A stretch of DNA of 64,000 bases. It comes from Bombyx mori. Lineage: Eukaryota > Arthropoda > Insecta > Lepidoptera > Bombycidae. The position numbers and the translations under genes were made by a program. The stretch covers positions 1,130,001 through 1,194,000 of the forward strand of contig NC_085131.1 in the NCBI RefSeq assembly GCF_030269925.1, written 5' to 3'. Numbering within the stretch: the stretch's first letter is position 1; each line of letters begins with the position of its first letter. The notes beneath the pieces were generated by a model. It was not told the origin of the DNA and did no database searches. It saw only the letters and a list, made by a program, of their open reading frames with translations. Of this stretch, positions 1 to 11,200 are shown one piece after another.

Positions 1-184
1 TTACTAAAGCCCATAGATATCTACAACGTAAAGTCGCCACCCACCTTGAGATATAAGTTCTAAGGTCTCAGTATAGTTACAACGGCTGCCCCACCCTTCA
101 AACCGAAACGCATTACTGCTTCACGGCAGAAATAGATAGGGTGGTGGTACCTACCCGCGCGGACTCACAAGAGGTTCTACCACC
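1..184 (-). repeat. Bm1-type SINE fragment
   Basis: Antisense copy of the dispersed SINE (internal landmarks ggtggtaggacctcttgtga and ggggcagccgttgtaac); its 3' end is left of the window. Confidence 0.85.
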
Positions 185-700
185 ATAATCGAAACGTACG
201 AAATACGCAAGTCTACGAGTATCAAAGGGGATAGAAGAGGAATCAGAAATAGCAGTTCCAATAATTAATAAATTCGGGATAGACTGGTTGACTCTTTTGT
301 GGTTTGAAAGGAAAGAGACAGCTTTTGACCTCACGACTCAAGATGGGTAGCGGTACCCACGGCTTGGGGTCTAGTAACTATTTGTAACATATCGAGGAGA
401 GAAAGGCTATTTGGTTTAAGCGACATTTTTGCAGCTTCACAGGAGATCCATCTAATGTTTAAAATTTGGTAAAAATATCATAACAAAAATAACTTCTTTA
501 GCTATTTCGATAGATTAAACTTAATTGAAGCTCAATTAAAAACATCGAACTGTTGATGCTGATACCAAATAAAACGGAAATTTAATTAGAAAAATATAAA
601 TGTCGAGTATTAAAGCGAAATATCGCTTAAACGCTTAAATTTGAATTAATTTGCGTAATTCATTAATAGATTTAGGGTAATAAATAAAAAAAAAACAAAC
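185..700. other. AT-rich intron sequence, nothing recognised
   Basis: No coding potential or known repeat seen; presumed kinesin intron. Confidence 0.4.
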
Positions 701-1096
701 GTGTGGCACTCGGGAACTGCCGCGGTAAAGCTATTGCATAGCATTTTTTATCAACTTATGCAATTATAATTAGACAATGATAATTTAATATTAAAACAAT
801 AATAAAATCAGACCACGCTATATTAAACATTAATAAAAGCAAAACCTTAACTGTCCCCTTCACACTCATAAGCTAGACCGCGCGAGAGAGAGATGGGCAG
901 ACTTTTCATGATGCGCATACAGTGTGACGTCACGCTACGCGCTTATTCACAAACACTACACAAGCGCAACGTGTGAATGTGTTGAACGCGAGCTACATGG
1001 TAGGCGGAGTGAGGGGTGTGAGGTTTTTTTCGTTACCGAATTTCATGATTCGGTCGCCGCACTCAAGGCCTGCGATAAAAGCTATGCAATAGCTTA
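701..1096 (+). repeat. About 400-bp dispersed element, copy 1
   Basis: Near-identical in inverted orientation to 18448-18844. Carries an inverted 15-mer near its ends (aagctattgcatagc at about 730; complement at 1081-1095) and a tgacgtca motif. Family not recognised. Confidence 0.75.
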
Positions 1097-1784
1097 AAAA
1101 ACACATTTTGTATAACATTAAAAAAAAAAAATAAATAATATTTTAAATAACCAATAAGCTATTGGACTTTATAATGATATCCTAAAGTGTATTAGAATAG
1201 CAGGAACTCTAATAACGATCCCATACTGATTACGGCTACTCAGAGGAAATGGCCGGTTAGACGAATTTGGATATTGTGTGGGCACATCAATTTACGTGTC
1301 TCGACATTAGGAGCATTAAATCCGATATTCTACGATTTAATACGAATTCTTGTTTGTGGGCGGCGTCTTGGCTGCCTCCATTGCTGGTTGACATGGCTTT
1401 GCCGATGTCCATGAGCGATGGTGGCTATTTTGATGGGCCGTTATGTTCATTAACCCACATTAATAATAAAAAACCTGCTATATAAATTTAACTACTACTA
1501 GCATGGTACTAAACCAGTATCAGAATCCGAAAAGTCTAGACCTTAAGGAAAAGAGAAACAAAATTATATAGTTTTAAACTAAAAAAAAAAAAAAAACGTT
1601 AAAGTAGCTAGTCGAACAAAAAATTTAAATAATCTGCCTTGGGGAGGACGTTAGATCAAATAAATAAAAATTTAATGCCATAGATCCTTAATACGTGTGA
1701 GTTTTAATTTAGATCAAATATGTCTTGTATTTGACTAAAATTATATGGAATATTTCGTTATATACCGTAATATTTCGTTCGTTA

Positions 1785-1905
1785 AGCGGTAGGCAGCGGC
1801 TTGGCTCTGCCCCTGGCATTGCTGAAGTCCATGGGCGACGGTAACCACTCACCATCAGGTGGGCCGTATGCCCGTCTGCCTACAAAGGCAATAAAAAAAA
1901 TAATA
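1785..1905 (+). repeat. Short LINE/SINE 3' end (family D)
   Basis: Shares ggcattgctgaagtccatgg and gtaaccactcaccatcaggt with copies at 16756, 33385, 56938, 57330 and 61905; ends in an A-rich tail. Confidence 0.65.
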
Positions 1906-1917
1906 TATATATACAAT

Positions 1918-2095
1918 GACAGCCCACCGAGTTTCTCGGCGGATCCGCTACTTAGCGGATTGCGACCCACTTGGGTCGCAATTCCGATCCGATGGTAGAT
2001 TCAGCGAAGCACCGCCCTTGCTAGGGCTAGTGTTAGTAAATTCGTCAGGCCGAGCCCCGTAAGCTCGCCTAGATTTTCGATGAAGCTTGTAAAAC
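1918..2095 (+). repeat. Jockey-like LINE 3' end (family B)
   Basis: Carries the family landmark of agtttctcgcc followed by a Ser-Asp-Gly type ORF2 tail and gagccccgtgagctc; diverged copy. Confidence 0.7.
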
Positions 2096-2165
2096 CCCTC
2101 TAAGTTACTAGCAAACTAATCAAAGCGAGTTAAAAAACCAACATATTGTAATACGTAAGCGAATT

Positions 2166-2378
2166 TTGAAAAAAATAATAATGCTCAAGCTACTTATTTC
2201 GGATATGTCGTCATCTCAGAATCTAGACAAGTATACGAAATCGTTCGATGGTCTCCGATACGACAAAAAACAAAATAAACTAAAAATAACTAAACCAGTT
2301 ACCGTTTGCTTCGACGATAAATTCACCTGTGTCGATAAATTAGGTAAGACAGACTTCGGTGATTTGTTAAAACAATAG
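2166..2378 (+). other. Unrecognised 70-codon open frame
   Basis: Opens at a TTG, with a possible internal ATG at 2181, and contains SFDGLRYDKKQNKLKITKP. It sits between repeats in a kinesin intron. No family recognised; possibly a fragment of a mobile element. Confidence 0.15.
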
Positions 2379-2499
2379 TTGCTTTTAAATCTCTTTATGG
2401 TTGGCAATAATATGAATTTATATAATACTTCATAATTTATTTAGTACTTGCAAACCCACCAGGATCTGCCGGCCGATCTCTCATTTGACTTTAATTCTA

Positions 2500-3793
2500 T
2501 CTATACTAATCTACAGTGGTTTTTACGGATATTCCGTTATAACTACTGAACCATGCATCCGATTGTCTTGGTATCCGTGTAGAAAATACATGTACTTAAT
2601 GGATAGACTATAAAATTAAACGACATTTGGGACGATGTGAATGATGCTATCTCGCGCGTGGTACATTGGTTTAGTGTTAATAATCTGTTATTAAATAACA
2701 AAAAAACAAAATGTATAAAATTTACCACACCTAATGTTAGACAAGTAGACACTAATATTACTGTAAGTGGAGAGACACTGGAGCTTGTGGATTCGACAGT
2801 TTTTCTTGGTATAACAGTTGATTCCAAGCTGCAGTGGGGTCCTCACATATGCAAGTTAGCGAGTAGGCTTAGTTCTGCAGCGTTTGCGGTAAAAAAAATA
2901 CGAATGTATACTAATGAAGATACGGCACGCCTGGTTTATTTTAGTTATTTTCATAGTGTTATGTCTTATGGCATTTTGCTATGGGGCAATGCTGCCGATG
3001 TCGAAACGATTTTCATCCTGCAGAAGAGGGCTATTCGTGCTATTTATAATATGCACCCGAGGGAATCCTTGAGGGACAAGTTTAAGGAAATCAAAATTCT
3101 AACTTTAGCGTCCCAATACATTTTTGAAAATTTATTGTACGTGCGTAAAAACATTGAAGAATTCCCCAAGAGTCTGCGATTTGCACGATGTGAACACTAG
3201 GAACAAACATAGGCTTGCGTTGCCGGCGGCTCGAATTAAGAAAATAAGCAACTCTTTTAGGGGGCTGGGTGTACAGCTTTTCAACAAGATCCCACTAAAC
3301 GTTCAACTACTACCTGTTCATAGATTTAAGAAAACTGTTAAGGAACGTTTGTGCAACAAGGCATATTATAAAGTTAAGGATTATTTACTAGATGGCATTA
3401 CGTGGGAATGAGGCGCTCGCTCCTGGCCTTTTCATTTTTCATTTTTTTTTTTTTTTTAATTGTATTTTTTTGACTTGTTTTTTCTTTTATTGTGAATATT
3501 TCTATTTATTTAAAAAAAAAGAAAATATTTGAGAAAAAACAAAAAAAAAGCCCGCTGAGTTTGTTTCGCCGGTTCTTCTCAGGACTGTGGCTTTTTTTGG
3601 AACCGGTGGTAGAGTTAACATTGTTATTTGTATTTTGACATTCAACAAGTGTGTCATACTGACATCTAAGTTGAAATAAATGATTTTGAATTTGAATTTG
3701 AATTGAATTATGAGTGTTGGACTCCCTAATAATAATGACAATAAATAATAATGTTAATTTTAACTGCCCAGCGAAGCGGGCGAGTACGGCTAG
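2500..3793 (+). mobile_element. Helitron (family H3) split by a LINE
   Basis: Begins TCTATACTAAT after an A and ends GGCTAG before a T. Its two halves (2500-2611, 3709-3793) match the uninterrupted copy at 24934-25148. Confidence 0.8.
2612..3708 (+). mobile_element. 5'-truncated jockey/CR1-like LINE
   Basis: Encodes the C-terminal part of a reverse transcriptase: FLGITVDSKLQWGPHI, LVYFSYFHSVMSYGILLWGN, LQKRAIRAIYN (2637-3200), continuing after a frameshift to a stop at 3411 (VQLFNKIPLNVQLLP, RFKKTVKERL). The 3' end is a TTTGAA-type tandem tail. Non-functional. Clade assigned from motif memory. Confidence 0.85.
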
Positions 3794-3855
3794 TATTAAT
3801 ATAATAATAGTATGAGGTCATACTAACATAGGATCTCTTGCTTTTTTTATGATTG

Positions 3856-4200
3856 AAAGATTATTGGTGGCCCGGAGGCCTTTCCAGCTTCACCAGGACA
3901 GGTGGGCGAGCAAAGGCTCAGCCAGGAGGGGTGGGATTTGCTAACAACTGCCCGAGCGCCTCCGAAGGAGACCTAACAACTCAAGAGCAATTGCTTCGCG
4001 AATGAATCTACTACCGGATCGGAATCGCGACCCACTGAGAAGATCCGGCGAGAAACTCAGCGGGCTGATGCATGGGTTAGGTTGCACGTCGACATCTTTG
4101 TCGAGTTCGACGAGTACGGTTACCGGGGTTCCTAAGTCTGCTCCTAGTGTTAGAACTGAATGTATCTAATGCAAGAGTTATTGGATCTGATGGATCCGTA
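3856..4200 (-). repeat. LINE 3' end (family C)
   Basis: Antisense relative of copies at 24384, 30429, 36130 and 63343 (landmark ggcctttccagcttcacc, ggtgggcgagcaaaggctca). Confidence 0.75.
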
Positions 4201-4394
4201 AGGACGTGGGATCTCCCGCTGTGCCAATCTGAATTTTTCCTGAATATTTCACGGCAATCGGTCCAGCCGTTTCGGAATCTATAGAGAATAGTTTTTTTTT
4301 CTATATCTTAGATCGGTGGACAAGTTGACGGTGTCAAGTGGTTACTGGCGCCCGTGGACATCCACAACGTAATTGTAACAATCTTGAGACATGA

Positions 4395-4600
4395 CTTTAT
4401 CAACCCACAGACACAGCTCACTCACTGAGTTTCTCGCCGGATCTTCTAAGTGCGTCGCGTTTCCGATTCGGTGGTAGATTCTGCGAAGCGCTGCTCTTGC
4501 TAGGGCCAGCGTGAGCAACTCTCCGGTTTGAGCCCCGTGAGCTCACCTACATAGCTGAAATAGCTTCTCAAGGCTATCAGCATAGGTGGGGAAAAAAACA
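4395..4600 (+). repeat. Jockey-like LINE 3' end (family B)
   Basis: Sense orientation, ends with the hairpin-like cttctcaaggctatcagcat and a short A tail. Confidence 0.8.
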
Positions 4601-5297
4601 TGACTTTTAAAAGTCAGTTTTAGAATACATATGTATATTTATTTACACATGGACTTTTATACATATAAATAGGTTGATTTTTATGTTATAGAAGTTCCAT
4701 TAAACAGCATTATTATTATTATACTATCGGTTGTACCTGTTCGCGGCCCACCTGCTGTGAAATGGTTACCGGAGCTAATAAATATCAACGCAAATGCTTC
4801 CATCCACGTTCAGACATTTTGCGGTAGGCAGTGCTCCTCCCATTGATCACGTCCAACGAGTCTTATACAGATTTCTGTAGCATAACTACCGTACTCGACA
4901 AACGTTCTGCATGCGTAAAATGAATGAAATGAATCAATTGAATGAAATGAACGAAACGAATTAAATGAATGCATACACAACAATTAATTCAAGTCGATCC
5001 AGCCGTTTAGTTGCAAGACTGCAACGCCACCTGTCGGGCTGACTTGTGAATCTAAACCACCCAGGGCGCCACCAAAACGCATATAAAAAAAACATTCAAA
5101 TCGGTCTAGCCGTTTAGGACGATTTGTGTCATACACACGTACAGTAGAATTAAATTACATATATAAAATGCGTTCCGGTCTGAATGGCTGGAAATCCGTT
5201 ATTCCAATGCACCCGAGATTTAACTCTCAAGGGACACCTTCGCACTGTGGTGTACGAACTACGGCTTAGTTTTAACCAGTAGCACTATTAACTTTTT

Positions 5298-5533
5298 TTT
5301 ATTGCTTAGATGGGTGGACGAGCTCACAGCCCACCTGGTGTTAAGTGATTACTGGAGCCCATAGACATCTACAAAGTAAATGCGCCACTCACCTTAAGAT
5401 ATAAGTTCTAAGGTCTCAAGTATAGCTAAAACGGCTGCCGCACCCTTCAAACCGAAACGCATTACTGCTTCACGGTAGAAATAGACGGGGTGGTGGCACC
5501 TACCCGTGTGGACTCACAAGAGGTTCTACCACC
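5298..5533 (-). repeat. Bm1-type SINE
   Basis: Antisense, from its T-tract tail to the ggtggta head-body border; tRNA head missing. Confidence 0.88.
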
Positions 5534-5889
5534 AGTAAACTCCGTCGACTAAACAAACAAAAACCCCGAAACGCATACAAGGCGATTACATAAAACAGTT
5601 TTATTATCATTCGTTATTTGCTAATGGTATAGGTGAACCAGTCCGTTAATTCGATGCCAAAATATCGCATACAAAACACCGGAATTTAAATAAATTAATA
5701 ATTGAAAAAAAAAATGCAACTCGAATTGTAAAAATACGGCAGGTGATGTCACAATTCACTATACGATTAATGTAAAGGCTGGGTTACACTAGAAGAGTTG
5801 ATCGAATTATGCGGGCGAGATAATAGAACAAGTAACCCTCCTGTAACACGGTATTTTACAATAAGATTCCGCTCTAACAAGAAAAAAAA

Positions 5890-6275
5890 TCCCCTATGCT
5901 GATAGCCTTGAGAGGCTATTTCAGCTTCACCCTAACATGTAGGCGGCGAGCTCTCGGGGCAAAAACCGGAAGTGTTGCTAACACTGGCCCTAGCAAGAGC
6001 AGTGCTTCGCGAATCTCAGTGGAGTGTGTCTATGAGTTAATTTACTCGTCGAGCCCTCCGTCGCAAGCGACGAGTTCGGCGAGGACGGTGACCAGTGCTT
6101 GAAGTAGGTACCTAAAAGCACCGTTAATAGATCGGGAGGATCAGTAATGACGTGTTTAGGGCAACATCGACTGTTTACCACTCCGTCCACAGGATCGGGT
6201 ATGTAATTTCCGGCGGCACGACAAGAGGGTTTTCGTGTCGTGCCGCCCTCTCAAAGTAGCGCAATGAAGCCGACT
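5890..6275 (-). repeat. Jockey-like LINE 3' end (family B)
   Basis: Antisense; includes the ORF2 C-terminal region, decayed, and the terminal tatgctgatagccttgagag. Confidence 0.8.
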
Positions 6276-7221
6276 GTATACTCGTATACTGATTGAAAAA
6301 TTCACCAAACCCCTTTTATAACACGGTACTTCTATAACACGATAACGAGATTTTTGTTTAGAAATTTATTTAATGCACTATTTTGGTTCAGAAAAAATAT
6401 TCTTTTTTTGTACAGACTTCTAGTCTCATATAACGCGATTTCGCACAACATGGGCCTTTGTAGGAACTTTTCGTCTTATAGGAGGTTTACCTGCATTTGT
6501 TATACAAGAACACACAGTAATTCTAGGCAGCGTTCAGAATATACGGGCTTGTGATTCGAGTTATTCGAATTGCTACGTCTACCTCCAAATGACCGGTCTG
6601 TAGTAGGAATATTGTTACCTTAGGTTCTGACCTAATAACGGCTTGTTTGGTTATTGAGCAGAAAATGTGGTTACGCGATCCAGACCGGTTTTAGCTACTA
6701 CAATTTTATTTATACTAATCTGTATAGTTAAGGGAATAAAATTGTATTAGTCTAATCTCATCTGTAGTAGTATAGTTTGAATTTCCATTCCCTTTCCAGA
6801 TTATTTCTGCTTTCCGCCCTTAATTACCATCAGAACTTACTGTTATAAAATGAAAACCAACAGGATCGTCCCGAGATCTTCAAATTAACCTAAAAATAAA
6901 TTATCAAAATAACGAAATAAAAAACACGCACTTCACGTGTGAATCAGCCCTAAAAATACTCTGATAATATGCAAACTTCACATAGTTAATGTTTAATCAG
7001 TTGCTCGTAATATTGTTGCTGATCGACTATTATTTAGAGCCGTAAAGATAAGAACGAGATAAATCTGAAACAAAATAAGTTGTGACAGCTGCCGGAATCA
7101 AGTGATAACCACTAATGACCTACCCATCCTCTGATATCTTAATAATTTCAAAGCCTATTGCAGCAGAAGTAGGAAGACCCGCTAATTTTACACTTAAGTA
7201 CAATATTATTTTTATGATAGA
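6276..7221. other. AT-rich intron, nothing recognised
   Basis: No exon-like frames with splice sites and no known repeat seen. Confidence 0.4.
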
Positions 7222-7598
7222 CTAGCGGCCCGCTCCGGCTCCGCTCGGGTCTTTAACAAAAATTTCAACGATATTTGACGTTGTTTTATTTTTTTAAGTA
7301 AAAGAACTTATTGTTGCATCACTATAATAGTCAGACATATGCTGTCGCAACACTTTTTATAAAAATAATGTGTTCTACAAAGTCGTAGTAAATTATTGGA
7401 GTAATTGTCGTAGTAAATTGTTACATTATTGGGGTTTTAGTAAGGATCCCTATTTTTTTTCAAAAAAGATTATAGCCTATGTCATTCGGGAACAGTGTAG
7501 CTTCCAAACAGGGAAAGAATTTTTCAAATCGGCTCAGTAGTTTCCAAGCTTATTCAATACAAACAACAAATCTTTCCTCTTTATAATATTAGTATAGA
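7222..7598 (-). mobile_element. Helitron (family H4)
   Basis: Antisense: begins CTAGCGGCCCGCTCCGG and ends at the complement of TCTATACTAATATTATAAAG. The last 19 bases are repeated directly at 7599-7617. Confidence 0.75.
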
Positions 7599-7626
7599 TT
7601 TATAATATTAGTATAGATAACATTAA

Positions 7627-8112
7627 GGGTCAATTCCCACTGAAAGAGCAGCGGCCGGCAGCGTCTTTTTGAGGCAAAATATTACAAACTATTTTGAATC
7701 TTATCCACGTGATTAAAAAGTTCATAGTCATTTGAAGGCAAAGGAGGGGTAGCGTGGCGTCGCGAGGCTGCACGAGCCTTCTACCGACTAGTCAAAAGAG
7801 GCGCCGCGCGGCTGATCGCGGCGCAGCTAGCTGACGTGCGGCCGACCGCGGTGCAGCTGACAGACTCGCGGCTGCGCGCGAGCGACCATTTCATACCCGC
7901 CCGCCCTGCCGCTTGCGCATTTCGCGTCATTTTATTAGAGGGTATCAAGTTAGTTTTCAAAGCTACCACGCGGAGGCTCATTGCGGCGCCTCGGGATGCC
8001 GCGCTGCCTCTCGCGGCGCCGCACTACCCCGCGCGGCGCCACACTGCCCTTTGTGGCGCCGCGCTCAGTCACTTGCTCTTACGGCCGCTGCTCTTTCAGT
8101 GGGAATTGACCC
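7627..8112. mobile_element. Harbinger-like MITE with GC-rich core
   Basis: Terminal inverted repeats of about 30 bp (GGGTCAATTCCCACTGAAAG and on), flanked by 3-bp TAA direct repeats (7624-7626, 8113-8115). The core holds roughly 20-bp repeats built around ggcgcc. TSD and TIR fit PIF/Harbinger; no transposase. Confidence 0.8.
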
Positions 8113-8166
8113 TAAGCGCTATTTTAATATTCGATGTATACTTGAATTCGTTACTTATCTTTACAG

Positions 8167-8277
8167 AGTAGCAAGGAACAAAATGAGGGTAGCCGTGAAA
8201 AGTACAAGGACTTCACGTTCGATCATTCTTACTGGTCATTCGACGGCGGCGACAAGCATTACGCTTCACAAGAACAG
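8167..8277 (+). CDS. Klp98A: KIF16B exon A (motor, beta-strand region)
   Basis: 37 codons, phase 0 at both ends, ttacag acceptor and gtaaac donor. Encodes [14 protein letters not shown] and ends YASQEQ, which joins directly to VFSDLG in the next exon as in human KIF16B. A MITE ends 53 bp upstream. Confidence 0.88.
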
Positions 8278-11200
8278 GTAAACTTCATCATATTTATTAA
8301 TATACCTTTAAACGAGCAATTCTTGTATATTAATATATATATGTATATATGTAATCTGAATCTCGGAACCGGCTCCAACGATTTTCATAAAATTTAGTAC
8401 CCCTGTATACTATTGGGGACTATTCGGGGACTATTTCGGGGGCGATAAATCGATCTAGCTACGATTTATTTTCAGAAAATGTTGTTTTATTCGTGTTTTC
8501 AATAATCAACTCTTCCCGACATCTATTGGCGGATAGCGTCTAGTAATAATTATATACGAAATACTAATTGTTTTATTTTGATATCGATCAGACATTATGT
8601 AGATTTAAGTGATGCCGTGTGAGCTAGGTTTTATCTCTACAAGATTTATCGTGACCAATATACATACTTGAATATTACAATTTATTTGGTCGATGTTTCT
8701 TGTTTTTTTAACTTGTCACGTGCAAAAAGACAAGGAGGAGACTTGACGTAGTAGACGTACAGACGAGCTGGTGGCCCGGTGGGTAGTGAGGGGTTTCCGG
8801 AGCCTGTAGATATGAGGTAGAATTAACTATGCGGGCGCACATTACGCCGTATCATTTATAACGTAAATTAATACATTGTTTTCATATTAGATCTTAGTCT
8901 ATATATTAATAGGTGAAGCAAAAACTTTGTACCCCTTTTTACGAAAATTGTGTGAAATTTCCTACACTTATAGAAAATATAGAGAAGGAGTACAGAATGT
9001 TAATTTTTTTTTTAAATTATGCATAGAAAATACATTAAATCAATAATAAAAAAAAAACATTACACACTACCATGTAATTGACACACACACTCATGCATAC
9101 TATTTGTTTTGTCAAACTTTTCTTAATGCTTATAGTCTGTGGTCGAATTGAGAATATTGTTTGTCTTTAGTATTATTTATCTACATTGTAGTCTTGGCGA
9201 AATCTGTGATTATAGAACTTTAATAGTCTTCGACAATAGAATCATAATAGTGTACATACTTATAGTTTCAATTAATTATGTCGAATTTCAACTACCAGGT
9301 GACCACTAGTATGATGGAAAATTGTAATTATCAATGAATAAATCACGTTTATTTTGCTTTCAATCGAAAATACGAGCGTGTTTAATTAAAGAAAAGACAA
9401 CCACAATTTTGTATCTCGTTTTTCGTAATAATTTCGTAACCATGGGGAATTGATTTCACATTATTTCTTGAGCAACGAACTAATCTTTGTTCGAGACCGT
9501 CAGAGCAACTTTCAATTAACGACACGATTACGTTATATCGTACCGAATGCGGAACCGCCGATGTCGTTGCACTGAAATATGTTAAGTCACCGAACGATAC
9601 GATATCGGCTTGCGGTTCGGACTCACCGATATCGCAGTGCTGCAACGTGGTGGTGGTACGACCTCTTGTGAGTACGCGCGGGTAGGTAACACCACCCTGC
9701 CTATTTCTGCCGTGAAGCAGTAATGCGTTTCGGTTTGAAGGGTGGGGCAGCCGTTGTAACTATACTTGAGACCTTAGAACTTGTATCTCAAGGTGGGTGG
9801 CGCATTTACGTTGTGGATGTCTATGGGCTCCAGTAACCACTTAACACCAGGTGGGCTGTGAGCTCGTCCACCCATCTAAGCAATAAAAAAAAAAAAAAAA
9901 ACTGTATTGCTCTCGTTCACTGATCTAAGTAATCAAATAAAATTACAGTTTAGCATAATTCCTTTTTGATTTGAAATACGTCCGATCAAATTACTGCGCA
10001 CCGTGGCCGCGAAAGCGCTTGCTTCGATGCGCGCTTCGAGGGCTTGCACACAATACTGCGATGCGACGTCGCATCGTAAAAAACTTGCGAATTTATTCGC
10101 ATCGCGCGTTCCTGCGATGTTAAAGAATTGTGGAATTGAACGCCAATTGTGTAAGGAAAACGCCTTGCCACACGAAATCGCATTGCAGGAATTCGTGTCG
10201 CCGTTTTGTGTGTTGCGATTCGCATCGCGCTGATTTGCAGTTTTGTGTATAAACCCTTACAGATCTAGAGAAATTGCACGTCAGTCTAACTCATAGACAC
10301 AGCCCACTGAGTTTCTCGCCGAATCTTCTTAGTGAGTCGCGTCTCCGATCCGGTGGTAGATTCAGCGAAGCACAGCTCTTGCTAGGGCCAGTGTTAGCAC
10401 CACTCCGGTTTGAGCCCCGTGAGCTCACCTACAAGTTAGGGTGAAGCTGAAATAGCCTCTCAAGGCTATCAGCATAGGTAGGAAAAAAAAGCAGGTCAGG
10501 TGTGCTAGCAACGTATCGCAGCGCGACATACACTATAATTCGGTGATTCAATGTCTAAATTTATCAAAACACTTAACTTTTCAAACGTCTAGTCGTATGT
10601 AATATACCTAATTTAATTATAAGACATGAATAATACATTAACACCCAAACATTTTTCATGAACTCTCTATGAACTTTTTGTTTGAAATGAATTATTTATT
10701 AAATTCAATTAAAAACAGGTTTCCTTGTTTTGGCGTCTTATATTCTATACATGATTTTTTGGGTATTATTAGCGCGATAAGGCTGTCGCTATAGAGAGGC
10801 AGTTCAGCATTTTAATGAGTAAACCTCATATGGTGCTGCATAATATGATACGCCATACTTAATCTATATATTAATACGTGAAGCAAAAACTCTGTATCCC
10901 TTGTTACGAAAATTGCGCGGTCGGAGGAGTATGAAATTTCCCACACTTATGGAGAATATGGAGGAGAAGGAAGTGCAGAATGCTAATTTTTTTTTTAATT
11001 ATGCATTCAAAATACATTAAATTAATAAATAAAACATTACACACACTACCATGTATTTGACACACACACACATATACTCTTTTTTTTTGTCAAACTTTTG
11101 TTATTGCTTAAAGTCTGTAGTCAAATTGAGAAAAGGTTAATATTCTTTATTTTAATATTTCGAGTATTTTTCTATAGTGTAGTCTTGGCGAAATCCGTGA

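Noticed and set aside
1..8166. First motor exon of the kinesin
   Set aside because: No frame resembling the N-terminal RVRP strand with a donor of phase 0 was found; it is taken to lie upstream.
7836..8281. Overlapping GC-rich plus-strand frames before exon A
   Set aside because: They lie mostly within the MITE and run in the wrong frame for the kinesin exon.
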